Positions 32,384 to 40,446 of a DNA stretch of 64,000 bases are shown here, one piece after another; the stretch's first letter is position 1; the number at the start of each line of letters is the position of its first letter. Source of the stretch: Marinobacter sp050379415 (lineage in GTDB: Bacteria; Pseudomonadota; Gammaproteobacteria; Pseudomonadales; Oleiphilaceae); the NCBI RefSeq assembly GCF_050379415.1, contig NZ_JBNRLS010000004.1, positions 310,001 to 374,000 on the forward strand, read 5' to 3'. The position numbers and the translations under genes were made by a program. The notes under the pieces are model-generated. The model searched no databases. It had not been told where the DNA came from and saw only the letters and a program-made list of their open reading frames with translations.

Positions 32384-34557
32384 ACCCAGGAAACGGTCAG
32401 GCTGGCGTTGGCCGGCTCGCCGTAGAAGCCCTGGGCCGAGGTACCGAATTTCTTCAGGCTCTCGATGTACTTCTCGTCAGTGACGTTATTGACGTTCAGG
32501 GTGGCGTTCCAGTTGCGGGCAAAGTCGTAACTGGCCATCAGGTCCAACACGGCATAGGCATCCTGCTCGGTCACGATGGTGGTGCCGGCGTTCGGGCCGG
32601 TGGTGGCCACGCCCTGCTCCTGGCTGATCTCGGACTGCCAGCGGATCTGGCTTCCGAGCTCCAGGCCGTCAACACCCGGTACTTTCCAGGTACCGCGCAG
32701 CTGCGCCAGGTGCTCCGGCACAAAGGACTTGGCCTCGTTACCGTCAGCATCCTCGATATCCACGAAGGTGTAGCCGGCGAAGAGCTGGATGCGGTCGGTC
32801 ACGGCACCGACGATTTCCAGTTCGACACCCTGGCTTTCAAGCCCGTCAACCGCACGGTAGTAAACGTCCTGGGTACCGTCGTCGTAGGTGCCTGCGGCTT
32901 CGGCCACGTTCTTCTGCTCGACCTGGAACAGGGCCACCGTGGTGTTGATGCGGTCCTCGCGGAATTCACTCTTCAGGCCCAGCTCGTAGTTGACGCCGTC
33001 GATCGGATCCAGGCGGTCGCGATTGATGTCCAGCTCGGTCTGCGGAGAGAAGATCTCTGTGTAGCTGGCGTAAACCGAGTGATTGTCGTTGATGTCGTAG
33101 ATCAGGCCGGCGTAGGGGGTCTCCACGGCGTCGTAGCTGGTCTCTTTGGAGTTGCCGTAGCTGGTGCCTTCGCTGTCCAGCCAGGTCAGGCGCAGGCCGG
33201 TGATGGCGGTCAGACTGTCGGCCAGGGTCCAGCGCGCCGCGGCATAGGTCGCGGTTTCACGGTCGGTCCAGTCGGAGCCTGCCACGCCGTTGTCGAAAGT
33301 CGGGCGTGGATAGTTTCCATCCCATTCATTCAACGGCGGCAGTGGATCACCGATACCCTGGCCATAGCGGGATTCGTCCACCGTCTCGGAGCGGGACCAG
33401 CTGGCGCCGACCACCAGTTCGTGGGTCCGGTTGGCCAGATCGAACGGGCCGGTGGCGTAGGCGTCCACCACCCACTGCTCGGTATTCAGGTCGTACTGGC
33501 TCGGGTACGCCATCAGCCCTTCACCGGTGTCCGGATCCGGGGTGCCGAACTGGTAGAACAGCTCGGAATCACTGTCATTCTCCAGCCGGAACACCGAGCC
33601 TTTGGCACGCCAGCCGCCGGCCAGCTCCTGTTGGAGCTCCACAAAGCTGTTGTGCTGGGTGTTATCCCAGTAGGACCAGTCAGACGCAGTGCTGGTGGAA
33701 CGGGCAAAGTCGGTGGCGGTGCCGTCGGTGTAGAACAGCGGCAGCGCGCCCCACAGCGGGCTGTCAGTATCGGAGCTCTGGATGGCATGGCCGAGGGTAA
33801 GCAGCGTGGTGTCGGTCAGATCCGCTTCCAGCACACCATAAAACATCTGCTTTTCGTTGCTGTAACGATCCAGATAGGAATCCTTGTCTTCATAACCTGC
33901 CACGACCCGGCCGCGTACGTTGCCGGATTCCGAAACCGAGCCGGAGACGTCACCGACAATGCGCTTCTTGTCCCAGGAACCGGCGGTCACCGCCACCGAG
34001 GCATTGGTGTCAGCAGTGGGGCGCTTGCGGATGAAGTTTACGGTCGCCGCCGGGTTACCGGAGCCGGTCATCAGGCCGTTGGCGCCCCGCAGTACCTCAA
34101 CCCGATCGAAGAAGGCGGTATCCAGCTCACCCTGGACGTTGTCATACACCGCCGGAAGACCGACGCCGTCATACTGGAAGTTGTTGATGTCGAAGCCGCG
34201 GGAGGTGTAGTAGGTCCGGTCTGTCTCCACGGATTCAACGGTGACACCGGTGGTGCCCTCCAGAACATCATTGATGTCGTTCTGGGCGAAATCGTCCATC
34301 TGTTTCCGGGTTACCACGGTGACTGCCTGAGGCGTCTCGCGGTGGGACAGTTCCATCTTCAGGGAAGTAGTAGTCGCTTCGGGAGCATAGCGTTCAGTGA
34401 ATTCCGAAGGGGTCTGACCCCGTTCTGCGGATACTTCGAGCACCTGAAGGGTGGCAGGATTGCTCTCCTGGGCCACTGCCATTGCCGGGACAGTGGCGCA
34501 CATCATGGCGGATACCAGGGCCTTTCGGCGGAATGCCGGCTCGGGAAGTCGGAACAT
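32377..34557 (-). CDS. TonB-dependent ferric-siderophore receptor
   Basis: 726 residues from ATG 34557 (34560 also possible); CGGAG lies six bases upstream. FRRKALVSAMMCATVPAMAVAQ is the signal peptide. LQVLEVSAERG near the start may be a TonB box. The plug carries TPQAVTVVTRKQMDDF, TSRGFDINNFQYDGVG, VEVLRGANGLMTGSGNPAATVNFIRKRPT. The barrel ends in ANASLTVSWVY with a terminal aromatic residue. The plug motifs are those of FhuE/FpvA-type receptors. Convergent with the transport operon, and with a good Fur box upstream. Confidence 0.92.
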   Translation of the reverse strand: MFRLPEPAFRRKALVSAMMCATVPAMAVAQESNPATLQVLEVSAERGQTPSEFTERYAPEATTTSLKMELSHRETPQAVTVVTRKQMDDFAQNDINDVLEGTTGVTVESVETDRTYYTSRGFDINNFQYDGVGLPAVYDNVQGELDTAFFDRVEVLRGANGLMTGSGNPAATVNFIRKRPTADTNASVAVTAGSWDKKRIVGDVSGSVSESGNVRGRVVAGYEDKDSYLDRYSNEKQMFYGVLEADLTDTTLLTLGHAIQSSDTDSPLWGALPLFYTDGTATDFARSTSTASDWSYWDNTQHNSFVELQQELAGGWRAKGSVFRLENDSDSELFYQFGTPDPDTGEGLMAYPSQYDLNTEQWVVDAYATGPFDLANRTHELVVGASWSRSETVDESRYGQGIGDPLPPLNEWDGNYPRPTFDNGVAGSDWTDRETATYAAARWTLADSLTAITGLRLTWLDSEGTSYGNSKETSYDAVETPYAGLIYDINDNHSVYASYTEIFSPQTELDINRDRLDPIDGVNYELGLKSEFREDRINTTVALFQVEQKNVAEAAGTYDDGTQDVYYRAVDGLESQGVELEIVGAVTDRIQLFAGYTFVDIEDADGNEAKSFVPEHLAQLRGTWKVPGVDGLELGSQIRWQSEISQEQGVATTGPNAGTTIVTEQDAYAVLDLMASYDFARNWNATLNVNNVTDEKYIESLKKFGTSAQGFYGEPANASLTVSWVY

Positions 34558-34611
34558 CATTTTCTCCGTGAGTGAGTTTTTTTGCAGGTTGATCATTATT
34601 CGACGCACATC

Positions 34612-34630
34612 TTAATGCGAATCATTATGA
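34612..34630 (-). promoter_or_regulatory. Fur box of the TonB receptor gene
   Basis: TTAATGCGAATCATTATGA on the plus strand: aligned with the 19-base consensus it keeps TAATG..AATCATTAT, about 14 of the central 17 bases. It lies about 55-75 bases upstream of the receptor start, where Fur would block RNA polymerase. Confidence 0.7.
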
Positions 34631-34782
34631 TTTAAAACCTCAAATCACGGTAATCCAACGCTGCCTTCGCACCCTATATTCAGGAACACCCGTTCAGGGC
34701 AGTGGAGCGGGTCAACTGCTATGCTGAAGAGGCAGTTGCTTCCGAGTTTCCAGACCACTCGCCATGCAGGCCGGAGGTTCCC

Positions 34783-35904
34783 ATGTTCACCAGCAGACAA
34801 CTGGCTGTGGCCAGCGGGTTGATGTTGTTTTCGGTATCAACCCTTGCCGAGCTGACATTCTCATCGGATGAGGCGGATTTCCGGCTGGAGATCGTTGCCG
34901 AAGGGCTGGAGCACCCCTGGAGCCTGGCGTTTCTGCCAAACGGCGACAAACTGGTGACGGAGCGGGCCGGACGACTCCGGATCATCCGCGATGACACACT
35001 TGTGCCGGAACCAGTCTCAGGTGTTCCGGACCTGGTGGTTTCCGGCCAGGGCGGGCTGCTGGATGTGCTGTTACATCCGGAATTCGAGAGCAATCAGACC
35101 CTGTTCCTGAGTTATGCCCACCGCACCCGAGAGGGCATGACCACCCGGGCTGCCCGGGCAAGGCTGGAAGACAGCGAGTTGAAAGATGTGGAGGTCATAT
35201 TTGAGGCCCTGCCCCGCTCCAACACTTCCCGCCACTTTGCGGGGCGCATGGAGTTTGATCGGGATGGCAACCTGTACATTTCCGTCGGCGATCGGGGCGA
35301 AATGGATCGGGCCCAGGATCTTGGTGACGACGCCGGTGGCGTGCACCGGGTCACGATTGATGGTGAGCCGGTGGCGGGCAACCCGTTCGTGGACCGGGCC
35401 GGTGCCCAGGATACGTTTTTCACCTACGGCAACCGCAATATCCAGGGCATGACCATTCACCCGGACACCGGCGAGATCTGGACCCACGAACATGGCCCCC
35501 GGGGTGGTGACGAGATCAATATCCTGTCCGCCGGAACCAACTATGGCTGGCCCGAGATTACCTATGGCATTGATTACTCGGGCCTGCCGATCACCATGCA
35601 TACCAAGAAGGAAGGCATGGCACAGCCCCTGCGTTACTGGGATCCATCGATTGCACCCTCGGGCATGGCGTTCTATACCGGCGACCTGTTTCCGGAGTGG
35701 CAGGGTGACCTGTTCGTGGGGGCGCTGAAAATGCGCAAGCTGGTACGCCTGGAAATCCGGGATGGAGACGTCACCGAGGAGGAAGACTTGCTGACGGACC
35801 TTGGCGAGCGCATCCGGGATGTGCGCATGGGCCCGGACGGCGCTCTCTGGCTGTTGACCGACTCACCCCAGGGCAAGGTTTACCGGACCGTTCCTGTGAA
35901 CTGA
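34783..35904 (+). CDS. PQQ-dependent aldose/sorbosone-type dehydrogenase (YliI-like)
   Basis: 373 residues from ATG 34783, after CGGAGG; earlier in-frame starts lack a site. MFTSRQLAVASGLMLFSVSTLA is a signal peptide. The body is a six-bladed propeller of the soluble glucose dehydrogenase class: LEHPWSLAFLPNGDKLVTERAGRL, GQGGLLDVLLHPEF, YGNRNIQGMTIHPDTGEIWTHEHGPRGGDEINI and YGWPEITYGIDYSG. It oxidises sugars in the periplasm with PQQ; electrons would pass to a carrier not encoded here. No PQQ synthesis genes are in the window. Confidence 0.9.
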   Translation: MFTSRQLAVASGLMLFSVSTLAELTFSSDEADFRLEIVAEGLEHPWSLAFLPNGDKLVTERAGRLRIIRDDTLVPEPVSGVPDLVVSGQGGLLDVLLHPEFESNQTLFLSYAHRTREGMTTRAARARLEDSELKDVEVIFEALPRSNTSRHFAGRMEFDRDGNLYISVGDRGEMDRAQDLGDDAGGVHRVTIDGEPVAGNPFVDRAGAQDTFFTYGNRNIQGMTIHPDTGEIWTHEHGPRGGDEINILSAGTNYGWPEITYGIDYSGLPITMHTKKEGMAQPLRYWDPSIAPSGMAFYTGDLFPEWQGDLFVGALKMRKLVRLEIRDGDVTEEEDLLTDLGERIRDVRMGPDGALWLLTDSPQGKVYRTVPVN

Positions 35905-35907
35905 CCC

Positions 35908-36321
35908 TCAGTGGGGGTCGTTGGTCCTGTCGGTCTTTTCGTACTGGGGAAGGTCGTCGGTAATAGTGAACCAGTCGGATTTCGAGCCGACATAGACGTG
36001 CTGGGCCGGGCCTTTGCCCAAGGGTTCGTTGATCACGCCTACCCGCAGGCGAAGAATACCGGGGATGGCATCTACCCGGCTGTATAACTGGCTGCCACAA
36101 CGGCTGCAGAAGGCGCGGTACTTGCCGGGGCTGGACTCGTATTCAGTCACCCGGTTTTCACCGGAGAGAATCCGGAACCTCACCGCCTGCACCGGCGCGC
36201 TGGCCGAGAAGGCACTGCCATGGGCGCGCCGACACTGGCTGCAATGGCACAGGGAAATCGGGCCGAGAGGGCCGTCATATTCAAAGGTGAGGTCGCCACA
36301 CAGGCACTGGCCGGTATACAT
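35908..36321 (-). CDS. GFA/CENP-V family zinc protein
   Basis: 137 residues. GQCLCGDLTFEYDG, LCHCSQCRRAHGSAF and FCSRCGSQLYSR supply the two zinc sites (CxC, CHCSQC, CxxC). Family members include glutathione-dependent formaldehyde-activating enzyme, but most are uncharacterised. The stop is four bases from that of the convergent sugar dehydrogenase gene. It is the intact counterpart of the fragment at 14821-14973. Confidence 0.88.
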   Translation of the reverse strand: MYTGQCLCGDLTFEYDGPLGPISLCHCSQCRRAHGSAFSASAPVQAVRFRILSGENRVTEYESSPGKYRAFCSRCGSQLYSRVDAIPGILRLRVGVINEPLGKGPAQHVYVGSKSDWFTITDDLPQYEKTDRTNDPH

Positions 36322-36445
36322 GAATCACTCTCGCGCTTCGGACTTGTTTAAATCTCCGGCGGGATAATACCGGCGAGCCACTTGAAGAACCACCCTGGTA
36401 ACATCATCTGGGTTAGTACAGAACTGGAACAGGAGGACAGAGATC

Positions 36446-37255
36446 ATGTCGTTTACCACGCTTCCGAAGATCGGTATGGGTACTTTTCGCCTGAAGGGCA
36501 ATGATGCCCGGGAGGCGGTGAAGAGCGCCCTGTCGCTGGGTTACCGGCACATCGACACCGCACAGATGTATGAAAACGAGGCGGAAGTGGGCGACGGCAT
36601 CACCTCAAGCGGCATTCCCCGCCGCGATATCTTCCTGACCACCAAGATCTGGCACGACAATCTGCACGCCAGCGATCTGATCAACAGCCTCCACGACAGC
36701 CTGGCCCGTCTGAAAACCGACCACGTCGACCTGACGCTCATCCACTGGCCTTCCCCGGACAACGAAGTGCCGATGGAGGAATACCTGGGCGCTCTCCGGG
36801 ACGCCCAGCGCGAGGGCCTGACCGAGCACATCGGGATCTCCAATTTCACCTGTGCGCAGATGGATCAGGCGAAGAAAATCCTTGGCGACTCACCCATCCT
36901 CACCAACCAGGTGGAAGTCCATCCGTTCCTGGCCAACCGCAAAGTCGTGGAACACGCTCAAAAACTGGGCATTACGGTGACAGGCTACATGCCCCTGGCC
37001 GTGGGCAAGGTCATGGAGGACGAGACGTTGCAGCGCATTGCCAGCGAGCGGAACGCCACACCGGCGCAGATTGCCATTGCCTGGGTGGCCTCACGGGGCG
37101 TGGTGCCGATCCCCTCCTCTACCCGACCATCCCACCAGAAGGCCAACCTGGATGCCCTCGAGATTCAACTGACCGAGGATGAAATCAAGGCGATTGACGC
37201 CCTGGACCGGGGTGAACGGATTGCGAATCCGGGTTTTGCACCGGACTGGGATTGA
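36446..37255 (+). CDS. dkgB: 2,5-didehydrogluconate reductase B-like aldo/keto reductase
   Basis: 269 residues, after AGGAGG. GMGTFRLKGNDAREAVKSAL, GYRHIDTAQMYENEAEVG (catalytic D and Y), TTKIW (K) and LTLIHWPSP (H) give the tetrad. KAIDALDRGERIANPGFAPDWD matches the end of E. coli DkgB in length and wording. NADPH-dependent reduction of aldehydes or 2-oxo sugars is the known activity. Its last 71 bases overlap the end of a gene on the opposite strand. Confidence 0.9.
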   Translation: MSFTTLPKIGMGTFRLKGNDAREAVKSALSLGYRHIDTAQMYENEAEVGDGITSSGIPRRDIFLTTKIWHDNLHASDLINSLHDSLARLKTDHVDLTLIHWPSPDNEVPMEEYLGALRDAQREGLTEHIGISNFTCAQMDQAKKILGDSPILTNQVEVHPFLANRKVVEHAQKLGITVTGYMPLAVGKVMEDETLQRIASERNATPAQIAIAWVASRGVVPIPSSTRPSHQKANLDALEIQLTEDEIKAIDALDRGERIANPGFAPDWD

Positions 37256-37892
37256 CCCTGAGCGCGACAACTAGCAGCACCAGCGTGGCCGCCGGAAAGC
37301 CCAGCAACCAGAAGGTACCCAGGGCCCAGTAGGTGGCCGCACTGAACAGGGTCCAGGCCAGGGGCAACACCAACAGCAACCACCTTAGTGGCGCCGGTTG
37401 CCGGGCAAACATCAGCACGGTGGCGGCAACAGTCACCCCGGGCGCAAGTCCGAACAGGGCGAGCGCCCACAAATCGGGCATCTCCAGTACCGACAGCCAG
37501 GGCAACAGGAGTACCGCCAGCCACCAGCAAACAGCCACCGGCCACGCCATCGGTCCGGGAAGTGCCCTTCCCTTCAGAAGCAGCAATAACAGCCCCTGGA
37601 CCACAAAGGCCCAGCCGAATCCGGTGGCCGGCAAGTTCACCGGGCCGTAATAGCGCACCAGGAACAGGTAGCCGCAGCCGATCCACGCCAGCCCTGTAAG
37701 AGCCATTGCCAACCGCCTCGGCAACTCGGCGGCCTGTCGGCCGAACCAGGGCAGTACCAGGCCGGCAAGCGGCCACAACAATAGCCAGGGCCAGAGGTCC
37801 TGGTTGATCCGCGCAAACAATCTCAGGAATACCTCCGGGCCGAACATCACGAAGTCCTGCAAGGAATAGCTCAGCCAGGTTGCCCCGTTCAC
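37185..37892 (-). CDS. DUF6064-type integral membrane protein
   Basis: 235 residues. The start, MNGATWLSYSLQDFVMFGPEVFLRLFARINQDLWPW, resembles the family pattern (Y-S-L-x-D-F ... F-x-P-x-x-Y/F-x-R-L). About seven hydrophobic helices follow, ending with LLGFPAATLVLLVVALRV. The last 23 residues (polar, VHPGPGRQSP) are encoded antisense to the end of dkgB. The start overlaps the aldo/keto reductase stop by four bases (ATGA). No function is known. Confidence 0.7.
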   Translation of the reverse strand: MNGATWLSYSLQDFVMFGPEVFLRLFARINQDLWPWLLLWPLAGLVLPWFGRQAAELPRRLAMALTGLAWIGCGYLFLVRYYGPVNLPATGFGWAFVVQGLLLLLLKGRALPGPMAWPVAVCWWLAVLLLPWLSVLEMPDLWALALFGLAPGVTVAATVLMFARQPAPLRWLLLVLPLAWTLFSAATYWALGTFWLLGFPAATLVLLVVALRVNPSPVQNPDSQSVHPGPGRQSP

Positions 37893-38821
37893 AGCTGCCT
37901 CACGTAATCCGCCATCATCCTGCGCTGCCTGGCGTCAGGCAACTGACCGTACATGGCCCCCATGTTCTCCTGCATATGCTCCACCCGGGTCGTGGCCGGA
38001 ATAGCGCAGGTGACGGCGGGGTGGGAAATGATGAACTTGAGGAAGAACTCGGCCCAGTTACCCACGCCGGCCTCACTGGCCCAAGGCGGCAGCGGCTCGG
38101 ACTGGAACCGGCGAAACAGGGAACCGCCCTGGAATGGCCGATTCACGATCACCGCAATGCCCCGTTCCCGGGCCAGGGGCAGCAGCCGTTCCTCGGCTTC
38201 CCGATCCAGCACGTTGTAGGTCAACTGAACGAAATCCAGGGGTTCCGTTTCCATGACGCGCGCCAGCTCACGATGCCGGCGGCCATGGGAGGTGGTAATG
38301 CCGATGTAACGGACCCTGCCTTCGGCCTTCATCGCTTTCAGGGTCGCCAGGTGTTCCTGCCAGGCCAGCAGGTTGTGAACCTGCAGCAGGTCAAAGCGCT
38401 CAATGCCCCATCGCCGCACGGACGTGGTGGCCTGCTCCCGGGTTTCAGAACCATTACTGGTCCAGATCTTGGTCGCTGAAAAGATGCGGTCATGGGCACC
38501 AAGCTTGTCCAGCGCGGCGCCGATGACATCAGCAGAGCTGCCATACATGGGTGAACAGTCGATAACAGTACCCTTGCGCTCAAGAAAGGCCTCGAGCACG
38601 CGGGTACGCTGGTCGATCAGGTACTGGTCACTTCCCACGTTGAAGGTAATCCAGGTCCCCATGCCGATAGCGGGGACCGATTCCCCGGTAGAGGGAATTG
38701 GCCGGACATGGAAGTCTTGCTCGCTGGAGGACGGGGTGGCAGCCAGCAGTCTGGGTGAAGCCACAACCAGGCCACTCAGCCCGACACCGATCAGGAATCG
38801 TCGCCTTGATAGCTCCAGCAT
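37889..38821 (-). CDS. Tat-exported aldo/keto reductase
   Basis: 310 residues. LSRRRFLIGVGLSGLVVASPRLLAA is a twin-arginine signal. The barrel carries GMGTWITF, VIDCSPMYGSSADVIG (catalytic D and Y), SATKIW (K) and LLQVHN (H). FIISHPAVTCAIPATTRVEHMQEN is the usual cofactor loop. Tat export suggests folding with NADP(H) or another cofactor before transport. It is followed by the DUF6064 gene with ATGA overlap. The substrate is unknown. Confidence 0.85.
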   Translation of the reverse strand: MLELSRRRFLIGVGLSGLVVASPRLLAATPSSSEQDFHVRPIPSTGESVPAIGMGTWITFNVGSDQYLIDQRTRVLEAFLERKGTVIDCSPMYGSSADVIGAALDKLGAHDRIFSATKIWTSNGSETREQATTSVRRWGIERFDLLQVHNLLAWQEHLATLKAMKAEGRVRYIGITTSHGRRHRELARVMETEPLDFVQLTYNVLDREAEERLLPLARERGIAVIVNRPFQGGSLFRRFQSEPLPPWASEAGVGNWAEFFLKFIISHPAVTCAIPATTRVEHMQENMGAMYGQLPDARQRRMMADYVRQL

Positions 38822-38858
38822 GGTGGCCCTCCCTTGGAATCTGCCTTAAATGACAGCC

Positions 38859-39629
38859 TCAACCGCCGTATTGTTCCTCCAGATACTTCAATATACGCGC
38901 CGATTCGAACATGGACGTGCCGGTGTTGGGATCTTCCAGGTAAGGGACCTGAACCCGCCCGTGCTGCCGGAAAAAGGCATCCCGCTTACCTCCGGGTAAA
39001 GGCTTGTATTCCCCGGGTTTTATGCGCTGCTTTGCGGGCCCGATTTCGGTCCAGTGTTCCTTGCCGAGATTGTGGAGCGTGTATGGAATCTCCAGCTCAC
39101 ACAGCTTTTCCCGGACCAGCCGCGAAAACGGACTGCCCTCGAAGCTCCACAGATGAAGCCCCTGCTCGGGACGCTTGCCCGGCGCTGCCCGCAGCCCGCG
39201 CATTTCGCTGGCAACCGAGCCCAAAGAACCAAACACCGGCTGCCAGACCCTGGCCTGGTAGTAGCCCGGAACCGGGCGGCTCCCGTACTGACGGAACAGG
39301 TACTCTATGATATCTCCGGATTCGTACATCACCTGGCCGGTATTTTCATCCACCAGAAGCGGAAACAACTGCTTGCCACCAATCGCTTCTGCTTCGGCCC
39401 GGTAAACCCGACCGCCCTTGGGGCATGGGCGAATCTCAACGTCCAGGTTCAAGGCTGTAAAAGCTTCCCGTACCCGCCGGCAATAGGGGCAGCCTTCCAT
39501 GTCATAAAGAATGATCGGTTGTTCCGGCTGCTCCGCCGCCTTCACCACCAGGCAACCCCGCCAGGCCGTGAAGCTGGAGGTTGCCACGGATTCGAGCACA
39601 TTCACGTTATGCTTTAACGCGTTCAGCAT
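38859..39629 (-). CDS. Tandem thioredoxin-fold (GST N-terminal) protein
   Basis: 256 residues from ATG 39629. Two glutaredoxin/GST-N modules lie in a row. Module one: ILYDMEGCPYCRRVREAFTAL with a CPYC active site, then FPLLVDENTGQVMYESGDIIEYLFRQYG. Module two: LWSFEGSPFSRLVREKLCELEIP without the cysteine pair, then QVPYLEDPNTGTSMFESARILKYLEEQYGG. The helical GST C-terminal domain is absent. A role in thiol redox or glutathione conjugation is likely. It is 35 bases downstream of a histidine-box membrane protein. Confidence 0.85.
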   Translation of the reverse strand: MLNALKHNVNVLESVATSSFTAWRGCLVVKAAEQPEQPIILYDMEGCPYCRRVREAFTALNLDVEIRPCPKGGRVYRAEAEAIGGKQLFPLLVDENTGQVMYESGDIIEYLFRQYGSRPVPGYYQARVWQPVFGSLGSVASEMRGLRAAPGKRPEQGLHLWSFEGSPFSRLVREKLCELEIPYTLHNLGKEHWTEIGPAKQRIKPGEYKPLPGGKRDAFFRQHGRVQVPYLEDPNTGTSMFESARILKYLEEQYGG

Positions 39630-39664
39630 GGTTTGTCCTTGGTTTCGGGATGTTGGAGTGCCCA

Positions 39665-40141
39665 TTATGCGGGCGCCTCCCGGTTTGCCATTGGCTCCCG
39701 TGTCCCCATGATGTGGTCAAACCAGGGTTTGGTCACACACCAGTTGGCGTTGGGGTTGGGTCCCATGTGGTGGTCATAGTGCCATGGCAGATGCTCTCTG
39801 GCCCACTGCGGATCCAGATGCGATTTCTTGTGCACCCGGTAATAGTTCCAGGCACTGTAATAGAGTGTGCCGACAAAGAACGGAGCCACCGGCAGCAGGG
39901 GGGTCACCACAGCAGCTCCCGCAACCAGGGCCGCGACTTCCTTGGTCTGGGCATTCCAGGTCAGGGGCGGGTGCCGGTAGTCCTCGTCCAGGAAACCGTT
40001 CCTGCGGACATGGCGGTGATGATCATGCCAATGGAACGCCCAGAAACTGTTCCGATTACGCCCCAGGTCGTGCAGAACGTGTTTGTGGAATACCCACTCA
40101 ACGGCGTTGGCTGTGATCAACCCGATCGGTATACCAATCAT
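39665..40141 (-). CDS. Histidine-box membrane protein, fatty-acid hydroxylase superfamily-like
   Basis: 158 residues from ATG 40141, after AGGAGGG. Histidine clusters HKHVLHDLG, HWHDHHRHVR, HKKSH and HYDHH can bind a di-iron centre, as in sterol desaturase/fatty acid hydroxylase enzymes. One long hydrophobic region (EVAALVAGAAVVTPLLPVAPFFVGTLYY) lies in the middle. It is shorter than most family members (200-350 residues). The substrate is unknown; with wax-ester and fatty acyl enzymes in the genome, lipid modification is a reasonable guess. Confidence 0.7.
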   Translation of the reverse strand: MIGIPIGLITANAVEWVFHKHVLHDLGRNRNSFWAFHWHDHHRHVRRNGFLDEDYRHPPLTWNAQTKEVAALVAGAAVVTPLLPVAPFFVGTLYYSAWNYYRVHKKSHLDPQWAREHLPWHYDHHMGPNPNANWCVTKPWFDHIMGTREPMANREAPA

Positions 40142-40446
40142 GGCTCCCTCCTGTTCTTGTCTTGTTGTCGTCATTATTTCACTGAACTAGGAAACGCTGA
40201 TTGAGTCTGAAATTCCATGACTGAAATGCCGTGAAACCTGCGGTAAAAAACGCACACAAAGTCATTGACATCCACAAGATTAACTTTTGTACAGCTAACC
40301 CACTGATTCCAAAGGCCCCTTACAGAGCGTCACAAAAATTCAATATAAACAACGTCTCTACTGGCAATTTTTAACGTCATGTAGAGCTTTTCTGCATAGT
40401 ACATCCGGCCAGGATCGGCTATTGTTTAGTCATAAGAACTCAACGG
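40142..40446. other. Intergenic region before dacB
   Basis: About 300 bases, AT-rich from 40260 to 40400. No gene is supported. It should hold the divergent promoters of dacB and the histidine-box gene. TACATC and TATTGT hexamers near 40400-40425 are possible -10 elements, not decisive. Confidence 0.4.

Noticed and set aside
32710..34575. 621-codon frame antisense to the TonB receptor
   Set aside because: The receptor frame carries signal peptide, plug and barrel motifs; the opposite frame shows only valine/glycine-rich filler.
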